Assembly: GCF_002896875.1 (NCBI RefSeq)
Contig: NZ_CP023278.1
Location: 2,852,001-2,916,000, forward strand
DNA from: Nostoc sp. CENA543
GTDB lineage: Bacteria > Cyanobacteriota > Cyanobacteriia > Cyanobacteriales > Nostocaceae
Length of the DNA stretch: 64,000 nucleotides
Direction: 5' to 3'
Under the pieces are notes generated by a model. The model worked only from the letters and a program-made list of their open reading frames with translations, ran no database searches and was not told the origin of the DNA. Of the stretch, positions 1 through 9,895 are shown piece by piece (within the stretch, counting starts at the first letter, position 1; each line of letters starts with the position of its first letter). Position numbers and translations under genes: made by a program.

Positions 1-3000
1 GCGATCGCTACTTGTGAGACTAAAGGCTTCACTAATAGCACTACAATGACTTACTAAGGCGGCATGGGTCAACATCACACCTTTGGGTCTGCCGGTCGAA
101 CCAGAAGTGTACAATACACAAGCTAAGTTTTCTGGTACTACTGCACTCACGGGATTTTCTTGATCTTGAGAATTTAGTACATCCCACTCTTGATGTAAGG
201 CAATCACTTTCACCCCTACAACTGGCAAGGAGTTGAGTAAACTTTCCTGTGTAATCAATACTGAAATTTCTGAATCTTCCGAGATGTAAGCTAATCGCTG
301 TTGGGGATAATCAACTTCTAGGGGAACATAACCGCCACCTGCTTTGAGGACGGCTAACAGTGCCACTATCATGGAGAGCGAACGCTCTAAATAAATTCCC
401 ACTAATACCTCTGCTCTCACACCTAAAGACTGTAGGTAATGAGCTAATTGATTAGCTTGGGTGTTTAGCTGTTGGTAAGTCAGTTGTTCATTCTCAAACA
501 CCACAGCCACAGCATCTGGTGTCAGTTCTGCTTGCTGTGCAAATAATTCATGCAGACATTTACCGACAGGATCATCAGCCTGAGTATCATTCCACTCAAG
601 TAGTAACTTTTGTTGCTCAACTGCTGTTAATATGGGCAACTGGTCAATGGGTGCTTGGGGGTTACTCACCACTGCTTCTAACACAGTCACAAAATGACCA
701 ATCATCCTCTCAATAGTGCTGTGGTCAAATAAATCAGTGTTGTATTCCCATACTCCCACTAGTCCGTTAGCAGTGTTCTGCATGAATAAGGTCATATCAA
801 ATGCAGCTGTCACCCCTGGAATTGGCAGTGAACTAACAGTTAACCCATTTAACTCCAACTCCGACACAGGGGCATTTTGCAAGTTAAACATGACTTGGAA
901 TAGTGGTGTATGGGATAAATCCCGTTCTGGTTGCAATGCTTCCACCAACATTTCAAAGGGCAGGTGTTGATGAGCATAAGCACCCAAAGCCATGTCCCGC
1001 ACACGAGTCAGCAATTCACTAAAGCTGGGATTACCTGCCAAATTGCTCCGCATGACCAAAGTATTGACAAAAAAGCCAATTAACCCTTCTACCTCCGCGC
1101 GATCGCGGTTTGCAATGGGTGAACCCACCAAAATATCTGATTGTCCCGTGTAGCGATACAGTAGGGTATCAAATGCTGCCAACAGTGTCATGAACAGGGT
1201 ACAACCTTGCTCCTGGCTGAGTTTCACTAATTGATCAGTTAACTCCACTGACAAGGCAAATTCATGAATCGCGCCAGTCACAGTTTGCACCGCAGGTCTG
1301 GGACGGTCAGTGGGTAGCGATAATACAGTTGGTGCGTCTTTTAATTGCTGTTCCCAGTACGCGAGTTGGTTTTGTAACACCTCCCCTTGTAGCCACTGTC
1401 TTTGCCACAATGCAAAATCTGCGTACTGAATTGCTAGTGGTGCTAGAGGTGAAGGCTGACCTTGAGAATAAGCGTTATATAGTTGTGTTAGTTCTTGAAC
1501 AAACACACCCATTGACCAACCATCAGAAACAATGTGGTGCATACACACTAACAAGATTTGCTCTGTCTGGTTCAGTAGTATTAATGTCGCTCTAATTAAC
1601 GTTTGTCTTACCAGGTCAAATCGTTCAAGTGCTTGCTGTTGCAAGAATTGTTGTACAGATGTTTCTTGTTCAGCAGTGGGTAGATGTTGCCAGTCAACAA
1701 TTGATAGTTGCCAATTAATTTGTGTTTGAATAACTTGAGTTGGTTGTTCGTTAATGGTGATGAAGTTGGTACGTAAAGCTTCGTGGCGATGAATAATTTC
1801 TTGTAAGCTTTGTTCGAGTACCTGAAGATTCAGTTTCCCTACCAGACGCAAAGCAGTGGGGATATTGTATAGGACACTATTCTGGTCGAATTGATCCAAG
1901 AACCACAAACGCTGTTGAGCAAAAGACATTGGTAACTCGGAAATCTCTGCCCTCGGTAAAATCTGCGGTGCAGATAGTTCTAGCTGTTCTGGCTGTAACT
2001 GCCCAATTTTTTGTGCCAATTCAATGACTGTGGGGGCAGTAAACAACTCAGACAAGGGTAGTTCTACTTGAAAAATATTGCGGATGCGTGAAACCAATTG
2101 TGTTGCGAGTAAGGAGTGTCCCCCCAATTCAAAGAAGTTATCATAAATACCCACTTGCCCTACTTTCAGCACCTGCGCCCAAACTTGGGCTAACAGTTCT
2201 TCAATTGGGTTGTGTGGGGCGACGTATTTTTCTAGCAGTGTGCTGTCTAAGTCTGGTTGTGGTAAGGCGCGGCGGTCGATTTTGCCGTTGGGTGTCAGAG
2301 GTAGAGATTCGAGGATGACAAACACACCCGGTATCATGTGTTCTGGTAGTTTGGTTTTCAGGAAGCTACGCAGTTCTTGGGCTACGGGTTGAGAGTCTTG
2401 ATGTGGTACAACATAAGCGACTAAACGTTTGTTACCAGGGCTATCTTCACGGGCGATCGCTACAACTGATTTAATTTTAGGATATTGGCTGAGGACGGTT
2501 TCGATTTCTCCCAATTCGATGCGGAATCCCCGAATTTTTACTTGATTATCAATGCGTTTTATGTACTCAATATTCCCATCTGGTAAATAACGGGCTAAAT
2601 CTCCAGTTTTATACAATTTTGACTTGCCAAAGGGGTTGGCGATAAATTTTTCGTTGGTCAATTCAGGGCGGTTGAGATAGCCTCGTGCTAGTCCGTCACC
2701 GCCAAGGTATAATTCCCCTGGTACACCAACAGGTACTGGTTGTAAATTTTGGTCAAGGATATAAATTTGCGTATTAGTAATTGGGCGACCGATGGGAACA
2801 GTTGTAGCTGTTCCTACTAATTTCTCTACCCAGTACCAAGAAGAAAAAGTAGTATTTTCGGTTGGCCCATAAACATGGAGTAATTTTTGAGGAGTTCCTT
2901 TTTCTAGGACTTCCTGCACCCATCTAGGATCAACTGCTTCCCCGCCAAACAGTAAGTATTTTAATGAGCTAAACGCTTGCGGGAGATGACTGGCTAGTTG

Positions 3001-6000
3001 ATTGAATAACGCTGTAGTTAAAAATAAGACATTGACTTTGTGTGAACTGATATTGACGGCTAATTCTTCGGGAATCAACAACACGGATTTACTGATGATC
3101 ACTAGCACTGCTCCGTGTAATAATGCTCCCCAAATTTCAAAGGTGGCGGCATCAAAAGCAATATTTGCGGCTTGTGCAATACGGTCATTAGCTGTGAGTT
3201 GGATGTAATTTGTGTTGATCACAAGTCGATTTACAGACTGATGAGTGACGGCGACTCCTTTGGGTGTGCCTGTCGAACCTGATGTATAAATTACATGGGC
3301 TAGACTTTCTGCACTGACTGTGATGTTGAGATTATTCTGATTTTCCAGAGATATGCTGTTCCAGTCGCTGTCTAAGCAAACTATACGCCCTTGATATTGA
3401 GGAAGGAACTCTCTTAATTTCTCTTGAGTTAGCAAAACTTTGACCTGAGTGTCTGTCAGCATAAAGCTTAAGCGTTCAGTCGGATACTCTGGGTCAATTG
3501 GTACATAAGCACCACCAACTTTGAGAATCCCCAATAGTCCCACCATCATTTCTAAGGAACGCTCAACACAAATACCCACCAGTGTATCTGGTTTTACACC
3601 CAAGTCCTGCAAATAATGAGCTAATTGATTCGCCCTACAATTCAATTGCTGATAGGTGAGATGTTGATTTTCAAACACCACAGCCACAGCATCCGGTGTT
3701 TTCTCCACCTGTTCCTCGAATAACTGATGGATGCACTGATCAACAGGATATTCTGCTTGAGTATTATTCCAGTCAACTAACAACTGCTGTTTTTCCCAGG
3801 CTGTCAGCAATGGTAATTGAGAAATTCGCTCATTGGGGTTAGCAACAATTGCTGTCAGCAATGTTTGGAAATGTCCTAACAAACGAGCGATCGCCCCATC
3901 ATCAAATCGGCTAGTATCATAGCTAATCCTCACTAGTAATTGCTGACCAGGAATCGCTATGATTGTTAGGGGATAATTAGTTTGCTCAATGGCGTGAAGA
4001 TCGTCTATTGAGAAACCATAATTGTTCTCTGGGGCAGCTTCATTAACTGGATAATTATCAAAAACAACCAGACTCTCAAATAAAGGTGTTCCTCTAGGAA
4101 CATCACTTAGCCCTTGAATATCTACTAATGAGCTATATGAATACTGCTCAGACTCGACAAGTTGAGTCTGCAAATCCTGCAACAAAGCCAAAACTTCAGT
4201 TTCATTTCCCAACTGAACTCGCACTGGCAAAGTATTGATAAATAGTCCTACCATCGACTCAACACCAATCAAAGATGCGGGACGGCCGGACACAGTAGCA
4301 CCAAAAACTATATCTGTTTCTTGACTGTAGCGATACAGCAGTAATGCCCAAGTCCCCTGCACAACGTTATTCATCGTCAATTGATGCTGTCGGGCAAAAG
4401 TCTGTAGGGCGGTTGTCGCTGTCGCGGTTAGTTGAATTTTCTGTTCCCTGTAACTAGCGTCTAACTGTTTACGCTGGGATGAGGGTTTATCGACTGTTAA
4501 AGGAGTAGGTGCGGTAAAACCTTGGAGTTTTTGCCGCCAAAATTCTTGGGCTTTGGTCAAGTCTTGCTGCTGTAACCAAGCAATATAGTTGCGGTAGCTT
4601 AAAACTGGTGGTCTTGTCTGAGTTTCACCCTGGAGAATTGCTCGATAAAAATACAATAAGTCTTGGAAAATTACAGGTACTGACCAACCATCAAGCAATA
4701 AATGATGAAAATTCCACACAAATTGATAGCGATCTGCACTCAATTGTACAAGACTCAAGTGCATTAATGGTGCAGTAGAAAGTTGGAAACCCTGTTGTCG
4801 CTGGGACTGCAATAAAGATTCTAGTTTTTGTTGTTGCTGTTGTGGAGATAGGTGCTGCCAATCATAGGTCTGTAGTTTAACATCTACTTGCCGATACACT
4901 ACTTGCAGTGGCTGTGGCAATTGTTCCCAAATAAAACCAGTCCGCAAAATTGAGTGTCTTGCTACCACTTGCTGCCAAGCTTGTTCAAAGGCTGACAGGT
5001 TTAGCTGACCACTCAAATTGTAAATTGACTGCTCAAAATACGCCGGAGAATTGGGAGCATAAAGACTCTCAAATAGCATCCCCTCTTGCATCGGCGAGAG
5101 TGGATAAATATCTTCAATATTTCGCCAGTGAGTTTTGCCTGATTGATGTTTGCAAACTAAAGCCAAGGTTTGGTCTAGTTCTAGCTGGTTAAACCTCACG
5201 AGTGAGAAATCTGAAGGTGTATAACCTCCATTCTCACCAGATGCACAATGAGCAATTATTTGCTGCAATGTCTGGAAAAACTCTTGTGCCAGATTTTCGA
5301 TTGTCGCGTGCTGGTGCAGATTTTTGCTGTAAGTCCACTCTATTCGTAACTGTTCTCCCGCAATAATGCTGTCTATTTCTAGTAGATAAGGGCGGTTGTT
5401 CTGTAACCCGTGCATTTTTACCGCCGACTCACTAGCTGGCTGCATCCAAGAAGATGTATTGACTTGTTGATCAAATTGACCCAAATAATTAAAACTGATT
5501 TGAGCTTGGGGAAATGCCTGTAGTTGGCTAGCAATTTCTGCATCTTGGCTCAGATAGCGTAATAAACCATAGCCAATACCTTTATTGGGAATAGCCCGCA
5601 GTTGTTCTTTCACGGATTTTAAGACATCTGCTAGCTTGTCTGTGGCTGGAAGTTCTACAAGCACGGGGAAGATAGTCGTAAACCAACCGACAGTGCGTGA
5701 TAAATCTACACCATCAACAATATCTTCTCGCCCGTGACCTTCTAAATTAAACAGGACACTGCGAGAGCCAATCCATTTGCTCACAACCAACACCAAGGCA
5801 GTTAACAGCACGTCGTTGATTTGAGTGTTGTAAGCTTTCGGCACATCGTGGAGTAAAGCACGAGTTTCTGACTCACTTAAAGATAATAATATGGTGTTGG
5901 CGGCTGCAAAATTATTGACTCCTTTTGTCAAGTCTACGGGGATAGAAGGAACTTTGAGGCGAGCTTCGTTGAGCCAATAAGCTACTTCAGATTTGAGGGC

Positions 6001-9000
6001 TGGGGATTGTGCATAAGCTGTTAATTTCTCAGACCAATCCTTAAAAGAAGTGGTTTTAGGAGGCAACTGAAGGGTTTGACCTTGAGCAAGTTGCTGGTAA
6101 GCGGTTTGCAAATCATTTAATAAAATCCGCCACGATACACCATCAATTACCAAGTGGTGGATGACTATGAGTAATTTTACTCTTTTGTCAACCCCCAAAT
6201 GAAAAAAGGCTACTTGCACTAGATTTTCTGACAGATGCAAATTTGCCTGCAAGACAGCTTCTTGATCTGCAATGGCTGCTTGTTGCTCATTCTCTGGGAG
6301 TGCCGATAAATCTATGTAAGAGAAAGCAAGGTGATCATTAGGCGCAGAATAAATTTGTTGCCAGGTTGCATCAGATGGTGTGAAGCGTAGGCGTAGAGCA
6401 TCATGATGTACCAGTAATTGCTGGAATACTTGCTTTAATGTTTCTGGCTGGAGGTCACAAGGAAATGAGAGTAAAAATGCTTGGTTGAAATGGTGTGCTT
6501 CTACTAAATTCTGTTCAAAAAACCAGTGTTGAATGGGAGTTAGAGGGACTAAGCCTGTGACTAATTCCTGTTTGACCTCGATCGCCTCAATTGTACCTGC
6601 TACTGCGGCTAAATCAGCGATCGCTTGATGGGCAAACAATTGTTTAAGTGTCAGTTGCAGCCCTGCAAGCTTGGCTTTAGCCAGAATTTGAATACTGAGA
6701 ATGGAATCGCCACCAAGTTCAAAGAAGTTATCGTAAATACCTACTTGCTTTACCCTCAGCACTTCTGCCCAAATCTGCGCTAGGATTTTTTCGGTTTGAT
6801 TACGTGGAGCGACAAAACTGACTTCAAGTCCCTCACGAGAGTCTGGTGCTGGTAAGGCGCGCCGGTCTATCTTACCGTTAGGAGTCACAGGTAAAGACTC
6901 TAGAATGACAAAAGCATGAGGCAGCATATACTCTGGGAGTTTTTCTTTGAGATATTGGCGCAGTTCACTCATGGTTACTGTATGGTGTGGCACCACGTAG
7001 GCGACTAGTTGCTTCTGCCCAGGGATATCTTCACGCACAATGACACAGGATGTCTGTACTTCAGGATTGCGGTTGAGTGCGGTTTCGACTTCGTCCAACT
7101 CAATGCGGAATCCACGTATTTTTACTTGATTATCAATGCGACCCAAGTATTCGATGTTGCCATCAGCACCCCATCTTGCTAGGTCGCCAGTTTTGTAAAT
7201 GCGCTCAACTTGACCAAATAGATCAATTTCAATAAATTTTTCAGCAGTAATTTCGGGACGATTTAAATAGCCTCTAGCTAAACCAACCCCAGCAATACAC
7301 AATTCCCCTGGTATTCCTGGCGGTAATACTTGATGATGTGCATCTAAAATATAGATGCGGAGATTAGATATTGGTTTACCGATGGGTGGTTTTTTGCCAT
7401 TGGGTTGACAAAGAAATATAGTAGCCGTCACTGTGGATTCTGTTGGCCCGTAGCAATTGTAGAAACGTCTCTCCGTTCCCCACTGATTAACTATTTCAGT
7501 TGTACAAGCCTCACCACCGGCTGTGAGACATTGCAAATCAGGTAAACTCGCTTTCGGTAAGACAGATAAGGCCGAAGGAGATAAAAAGCTATGGGTAATT
7601 TTGTTTGCTGTTAAAAAGTCAACTAAGCTTTGACTAGGCAATAAAGTTTCTTTATTGGCCAAATACAAACAAGCACCTGTGACGAAAGCCGTGGTAATTT
7701 CAGCTACAGATAAATCAAAACTAAAAGAACCAAATTGCAACAAACGGCTGTGGTTTTGAACTTGGAAGGTTTTAGCCCATGTCAAACTTAAATTGACAAT
7801 GGCGCGATGCTCAATCATTACCCCCTTGGGTCTTCCTGTAGAACCGGAGGTATAAATTACGTAGGCTAAATTATCAGGCTGAGTTTGGCGACTGGGATTT
7901 TCAGTTAACGCTAAGTTAAAAGTGTTTTGGTCTAAACAAATGACCTGACAAGGGTTTTCTCGGTTATCTAAGGGTAATTGACTTAATAGTGACTTTTGAG
8001 ACAGCAACAAAGACACTTGAGCATCTTGCAACATCAAGCTTATACGCTCAGGAGGATATTCTGGGTCAATTGGCAGATAAGCCCCACCAGCTTTAAGAAT
8101 CCCCAACAGTCCGATCGCCATTTCTAGCGATCGCTCCACACAAATACTTACTAGTACGTCTGGTTTTACACCCAAAGACCGCAGGTGATGTGCTAATTGA
8201 TTAGCCCGACAATTCAATTGGTGGTAAGTTAATTGCTGATTTTCAAACACCACAGCCACAGCATCCGGTGTTTTCTCTACCTGTTCCTCAAATAACTGAT
8301 GCAGACATTTATCTTGGGGATAATCTGTATGAGTGTGATTCCACTCCACTAACAATTGATGCTGTTCTTTTTCAGTCAGCAAAGGCAATTGTCGCACTTT
8401 TTGTTGGGGATCTTTGACTATTGCTGCTAACAAACTCTGGAAATGACCAATCATCCTGGTAATTGTGTCGGGTGTGAATAGGTCACTGTTATATTCCCAA
8501 AACCCCTTTAATCCCTTTTTAGTCTGCCAAGCTGAGACACTCAAGTCGAACTTGGACGTACCCCGGTCAATGATTTCTGGAGTCAGACTAATACCAGGTA
8601 ACTCTAAAGTTTCCAGGGAGAAATTTTCTAGAACAAATAACGCCTGAAACAAGGGATTATAGCCCAGAGAACGTTCTGGCTGTAATGCTTCTACTATTTG
8701 TTCAAATGGGATGTCTTGGTGTGCGTGGGCATCCCAAACCACAGACCGGACTTTTTCTAGCAACTGTGAGAAACTAGGATTGCCTTCTAACTGGGTACGC
8801 AAAACCAAGGTATTGACAAAAAAGCCAATTAGTGAATCAATTTCTCGGCGATCGCGGTTAGCAAAAGGCGAACCAATGCAAATATCATCCTGACCACTAT
8901 AACGATGCAGTAAAACAGCAAAAGCTGTCAGCAGCGTCATAAACAAGGTGACACCTGACTGTTGGCTCAGGGTAACAAGCTCAGAGGTTAAATCTTCATC

Positions 9001-9894
9001 AATTTGAAATGCAATCGTCGCACCAGCAAAAGTCTGCACTGGGGGACGGGGATAATCTGTTGGTAACTCCAACAAAGGCGGTGCGCCAGCTAACTGTTGT
9101 GTCCAGTATTCTAGTTGCTTTTCTTGAACTTCTTGAGTTAACCATTCACGCTGCCACACAGCGAAATCAGCATATTGTATTGCTAATGCCGGTAAGGGAT
9201 TGGGCTTTCCTTGAATAAAGGCTGAATACAGTGCTTCTAATTCTCGGAAGAATATCCCCATTGACCAACCATCTACAACGATGTGGTGCATGGTGATAAT
9301 CAATAGGTGAGATTCTGGTGTTTGCCGTAGTAAAGTGACTTTTACTAAGGAATCTGTACCTAAATCAAAAGACTGACTTACTTCCTGAGTGATGATTTTT
9401 TGTACAGCAGTTTCTGTGCATTCCTGCACATCTATTACAGGAATGCTGATAGTTAAATTAGGTCTAATAAGCTGAAGGGGAATACCTTCTACCGTCGGAA
9501 AGTTAGTACGTAAAGCTTCATGACGACGAATAATTTCGTTAATGCTCTGTTCTAAAGCTGTGACAGATAGTTTACCAACAATTCTTAACTGGAAACTCTC
9601 ATTATAAAATGTGCTTTCTCCATCTAATTGCGAAAGAAACCACATTCTCTGCTGGGCAAAAGATAAAGGTAAATCTTTATTTCTAGAAACTGGATCTAAA
9701 GATAACGAAGTTAATTGTGTAGCTGTTTGTGCTTCCTGTAAAAAAGCGATAATTTCTGCTTTACGTTCCTTAAGTTGCTCTTTTATCTCTGCTGTCATTG
9801 CTCCTTTAGGAGCGCGATAGCGTAACTGATCATCCTCAATCCAGATTTTAATATCTAAAGTATTTAGTAAAGATAAGAATTCAAATATAGCCAT
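1..9894 (-). CDS. Nonribosomal peptide synthetase, 3' end beyond window (docking-C-A-PCP-E-C-A-PCP-C-A...)
   Basis: Open without a stop from ATG at 9894 to the window edge (3298 codons seen). Residues 1-55 match a TubC-type N-terminal docking domain (LRYRAPKGAMT). Then: C1 (HHIVVDG near 202), A1 (about 535-1010), PCP1 (GGDS, Ser about 1064), E (HHLVIDGVSWRIL near 1246), C2 (LSPMQEGMLF near 1595, HHLLLDG near 1730), A2 (about 2057-2540), PCP2 (GGHS, Ser about 2594), C3 (HHIVSDG near 2786) and A3, cut just after its TSGSTGRPKG motif. A1 and A2 both keep NGKIDRRAL with the catalytic Lys. My eye-aligned specificity residues are D-L-A-F-T-G-C-V-T for A1 (unassigned) and D-A-F-F-L-G-V-T-F for A2, a pattern associated with Ile/branched residues. 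GGDS plus E means module 1 delivers a D-residue, and C2 should be a D-accepting condensation domain. The start lies one base after the loader stop, so translation is probably coupled. Confidence 0.95.
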   Translation of the reverse strand, partial: MAIFEFLSLLNTLDIKIWIEDDQLRYRAPKGAMTAEIKEQLKERKAEIIAFLQEAQTATQLTSLSLDPVSRNKDLPLSFAQQRMWFLSQLDGESTFYNESFQLRIVGKLSVTALEQSINEIIRRHEALRTNFPTVEGIPLQLIRPNLTISIPVIDVQECTETAVQKIITQEVSQSFDLGTDSLVKVTLLRQTPESHLLIITMHHIVVDGWSMGIFFRELEALYSAFIQGKPNPLPALAIQYADFAVWQREWLTQEVQEKQLEYWTQQLAGAPPLLELPTDYPRPPVQTFAGATIAFQIDEDLTSELVTLSQQSGVTLFMTLLTAFAVLLHRYSGQDDICIGSPFANRDRREIDSLIGFFVNTLVLRTQLEGNPSFSQLLEKVRSVVWDAHAHQDIPFEQIVEALQPERSLGYNPLFQALFVLENFSLETLELPGISLTPEIIDRGTSKFDLSVSAWQTKKGLKGFWEYNSDLFTPDTITRMIGHFQSLLAAIVKDPQQKVRQLPLLTEKEQHQLLVEWNHTHTDYPQDKCLHQLFEEQVEKTPDAVAVVFENQQLTYHQLNCRANQLAHHLRSLGVKPDVLVSICVERSLEMAIGLLGILKAGGAYLPIDPEYPPERISLMLQDAQVSLLLSQKSLLSQLPLDNRENPCQVICLDQNTFNLALTENPSRQTQPDNLAYVIYTSGSTGRPKGVMIEHRAIVNLSLTWAKTFQVQNHSRLLQFGSFSFDLSVAEITTAFVTGACLYLANKETLLPSQSLVDFLTANKITHSFLSPSALSVLPKASLPDLQCLTAGGEACTTEIVNQWGTERRFYNCYGPTESTVTATIFLCQPNGKKPPIGKPISNLRIYILDAHHQVLPPGIPGELCIAGVGLARGYLNRPEITAEKFIEIDLFGQVERIYKTGDLARWGADGNIEYLGRIDNQVKIRGFRIELDEVETALNRNPEVQTSCVIVREDIPGQKQLVAYVVPHHTVTMSELRQYLKEKLPEYMLPHAFVILESLPVTPNGKIDRRALPAPDSREGLEVSFVAPRNQTEKILAQIWAEVLRVKQVGIYDNFFELGGDSILSIQILAKAKLAGLQLTLKQLFAHQAIADLAAVAGTIEAIEVKQELVTGLVPLTPIQHWFFEQNLVEAHHFNQAFLLSFPCDLQPETLKQVFQQLLVHHDALRLRFTPSDATWQQIYSAPNDHLAFSYIDLSALPENEQQAAIADQEAVLQANLHLSENLVQVAFFHLGVDKRVKLLIVIHHLVIDGVSWRILLNDLQTAYQQLAQGQTLQLPPKTTSFKDWSEKLTAYAQSPALKSEVAYWLNEARLKVPSIPVDLTKGVNNFAAANTILLSLSESETRALLHDVPKAYNTQINDVLLTALVLVVSKWIGSRSVLFNLEGHGREDIVDGVDLSRTVGWFTTIFPVLVELPATDKLADVLKSVKEQLRAIPNKGIGYGLLRYLSQDAEIASQLQAFPQAQISFNYLGQFDQQVNTSSWMQPASESAVKMHGLQNNRPYLLEIDSIIAGEQLRIEWTYSKNLHQHATIENLAQEFFQTLQQIIAHCASGENGGYTPSDFSLVRFNQLELDQTLALVCKHQSGKTHWRNIEDIYPLSPMQEGMLFESLYAPNSPAYFEQSIYNLSGQLNLSAFEQAWQQVVARHSILRTGFIWEQLPQPLQVVYRQVDVKLQTYDWQHLSPQQQQQKLESLLQSQRQQGFQLSTAPLMHLSLVQLSADRYQFVWNFHHLLLDGWSVPVIFQDLLYFYRAILQGETQTRPPVLSYRNYIAWLQQQDLTKAQEFWRQKLQGFTAPTPLTVDKPSSQRKQLDASYREQKIQLTATATTALQTFARQHQLTMNNVVQGTWALLLYRYSQETDIVFGATVSGRPASLIGVESMVGLFINTLPVRVQLGNETEVLALLQDLQTQLVESEQYSYSSLVDIQGLSDVPRGTPLFESLVVFDNYPVNEAAPENNYGFSIDDLHAIEQTNYPLTIIAIPGQQLLVRISYDTSRFDDGAIARLLGHFQTLLTAIVANPNERISQLPLLTAWEKQQLLVDWNNTQAEYPVDQCIHQLFEEQVEKTPDAVAVVFENQHLTYQQLNCRANQLAHYLQDLGVKPDTLVGICVERSLEMMVGLLGILKVGGAYVPIDPEYPTERLSFMLTDTQVKVLLTQEKLREFLPQYQGRIVCLDSDWNSISLENQNNLNITVSAESLAHVIYTSGSTGTPKGVAVTHQSVNRLVINTNYIQLTANDRIAQAANIAFDAATFEIWGALLHGAVLVIISKSVLLIPEELAVNISSHKVNVLFLTTALFNQLASHLPQAFSSLKYLLFGGEAVDPRWVQEVLEKGTPQKLLHVYGPTENTTFSSWYWVEKLVGTATTVPIGRPITNTQIYILDQNLQPVPVGVPGELYLGGDGLARGYLNRPELTNEKFIANPFGKSKLYKTGDLARYLPDGNIEYIKRIDNQVKIRGFRIELGEIETVLSQYPKIKSVVAIAREDSPGNKRLVAYVVPHQDSQPVAQELRSFLKTKLPEHMIPGVFVILESLPLTPNGKIDRRALPQPDLDSTLLEKYVAPHNPIEELLAQVWAQVLKVGQVGIYDNFFELGGHSLLATQLVSRIRNIFQVELPLSELFTAPTVIELAQKIGQLQPEQLELSAPQILPRAEISELPMSFAQQRLWFLDQFDQNSVLYNIPTALRLVGKLNLQVLEQSLQEIIHRHEALRTNFITINEQPTQVIQTQINWQLSIVDWQHLPTAEQETSVQQFLQQQALERFDLVRQTLIRATLILLNQTEQILLVCMHHIVSDGWSMGVFVQELTQLYNAYSQGQPSPLAPLAIQYADFALWQRQWLQGEVLQNQLAYWEQQLKDAPTVLSLPTDRPRPAVQTVTGAIHEFALSVELTDQLVKLSQEQGCTLFMTLLAAFDTLLYRYTGQSDILVGSPIANRDRAEVEGLIGFFVNTLVMRSNLAGNPSFSELLTRVRDMALGAYAHQHLPFEMLVEALQPERDLSHTPLFQVMFNLQNAPVSELELNGLTVSSLPIPGVTAAFDMTLFMQNTANGLVGVWEYNTDLFDHSTIERMIGHFVTVLEAVVSNPQAPIDQLPILTAVEQQKLLLEWNDTQADDPVGKCLHELFAQQAELTPDAVAVVFENEQLTYQQLNTQANQLAHYLQSLGVRAEVLVGIYLERSLSMIVALLAVLKAGGGYVPLEVDYPQQRLAYISEDSEISVLITQESLLNSLPVVGVKVIALHQEWDVLNSQDQENPVSAVVPENLACVLYTSGSTGRPKGVMLTHAALVSHCSAISEAFSLTSSDR

Positions 9895-9895
9895 T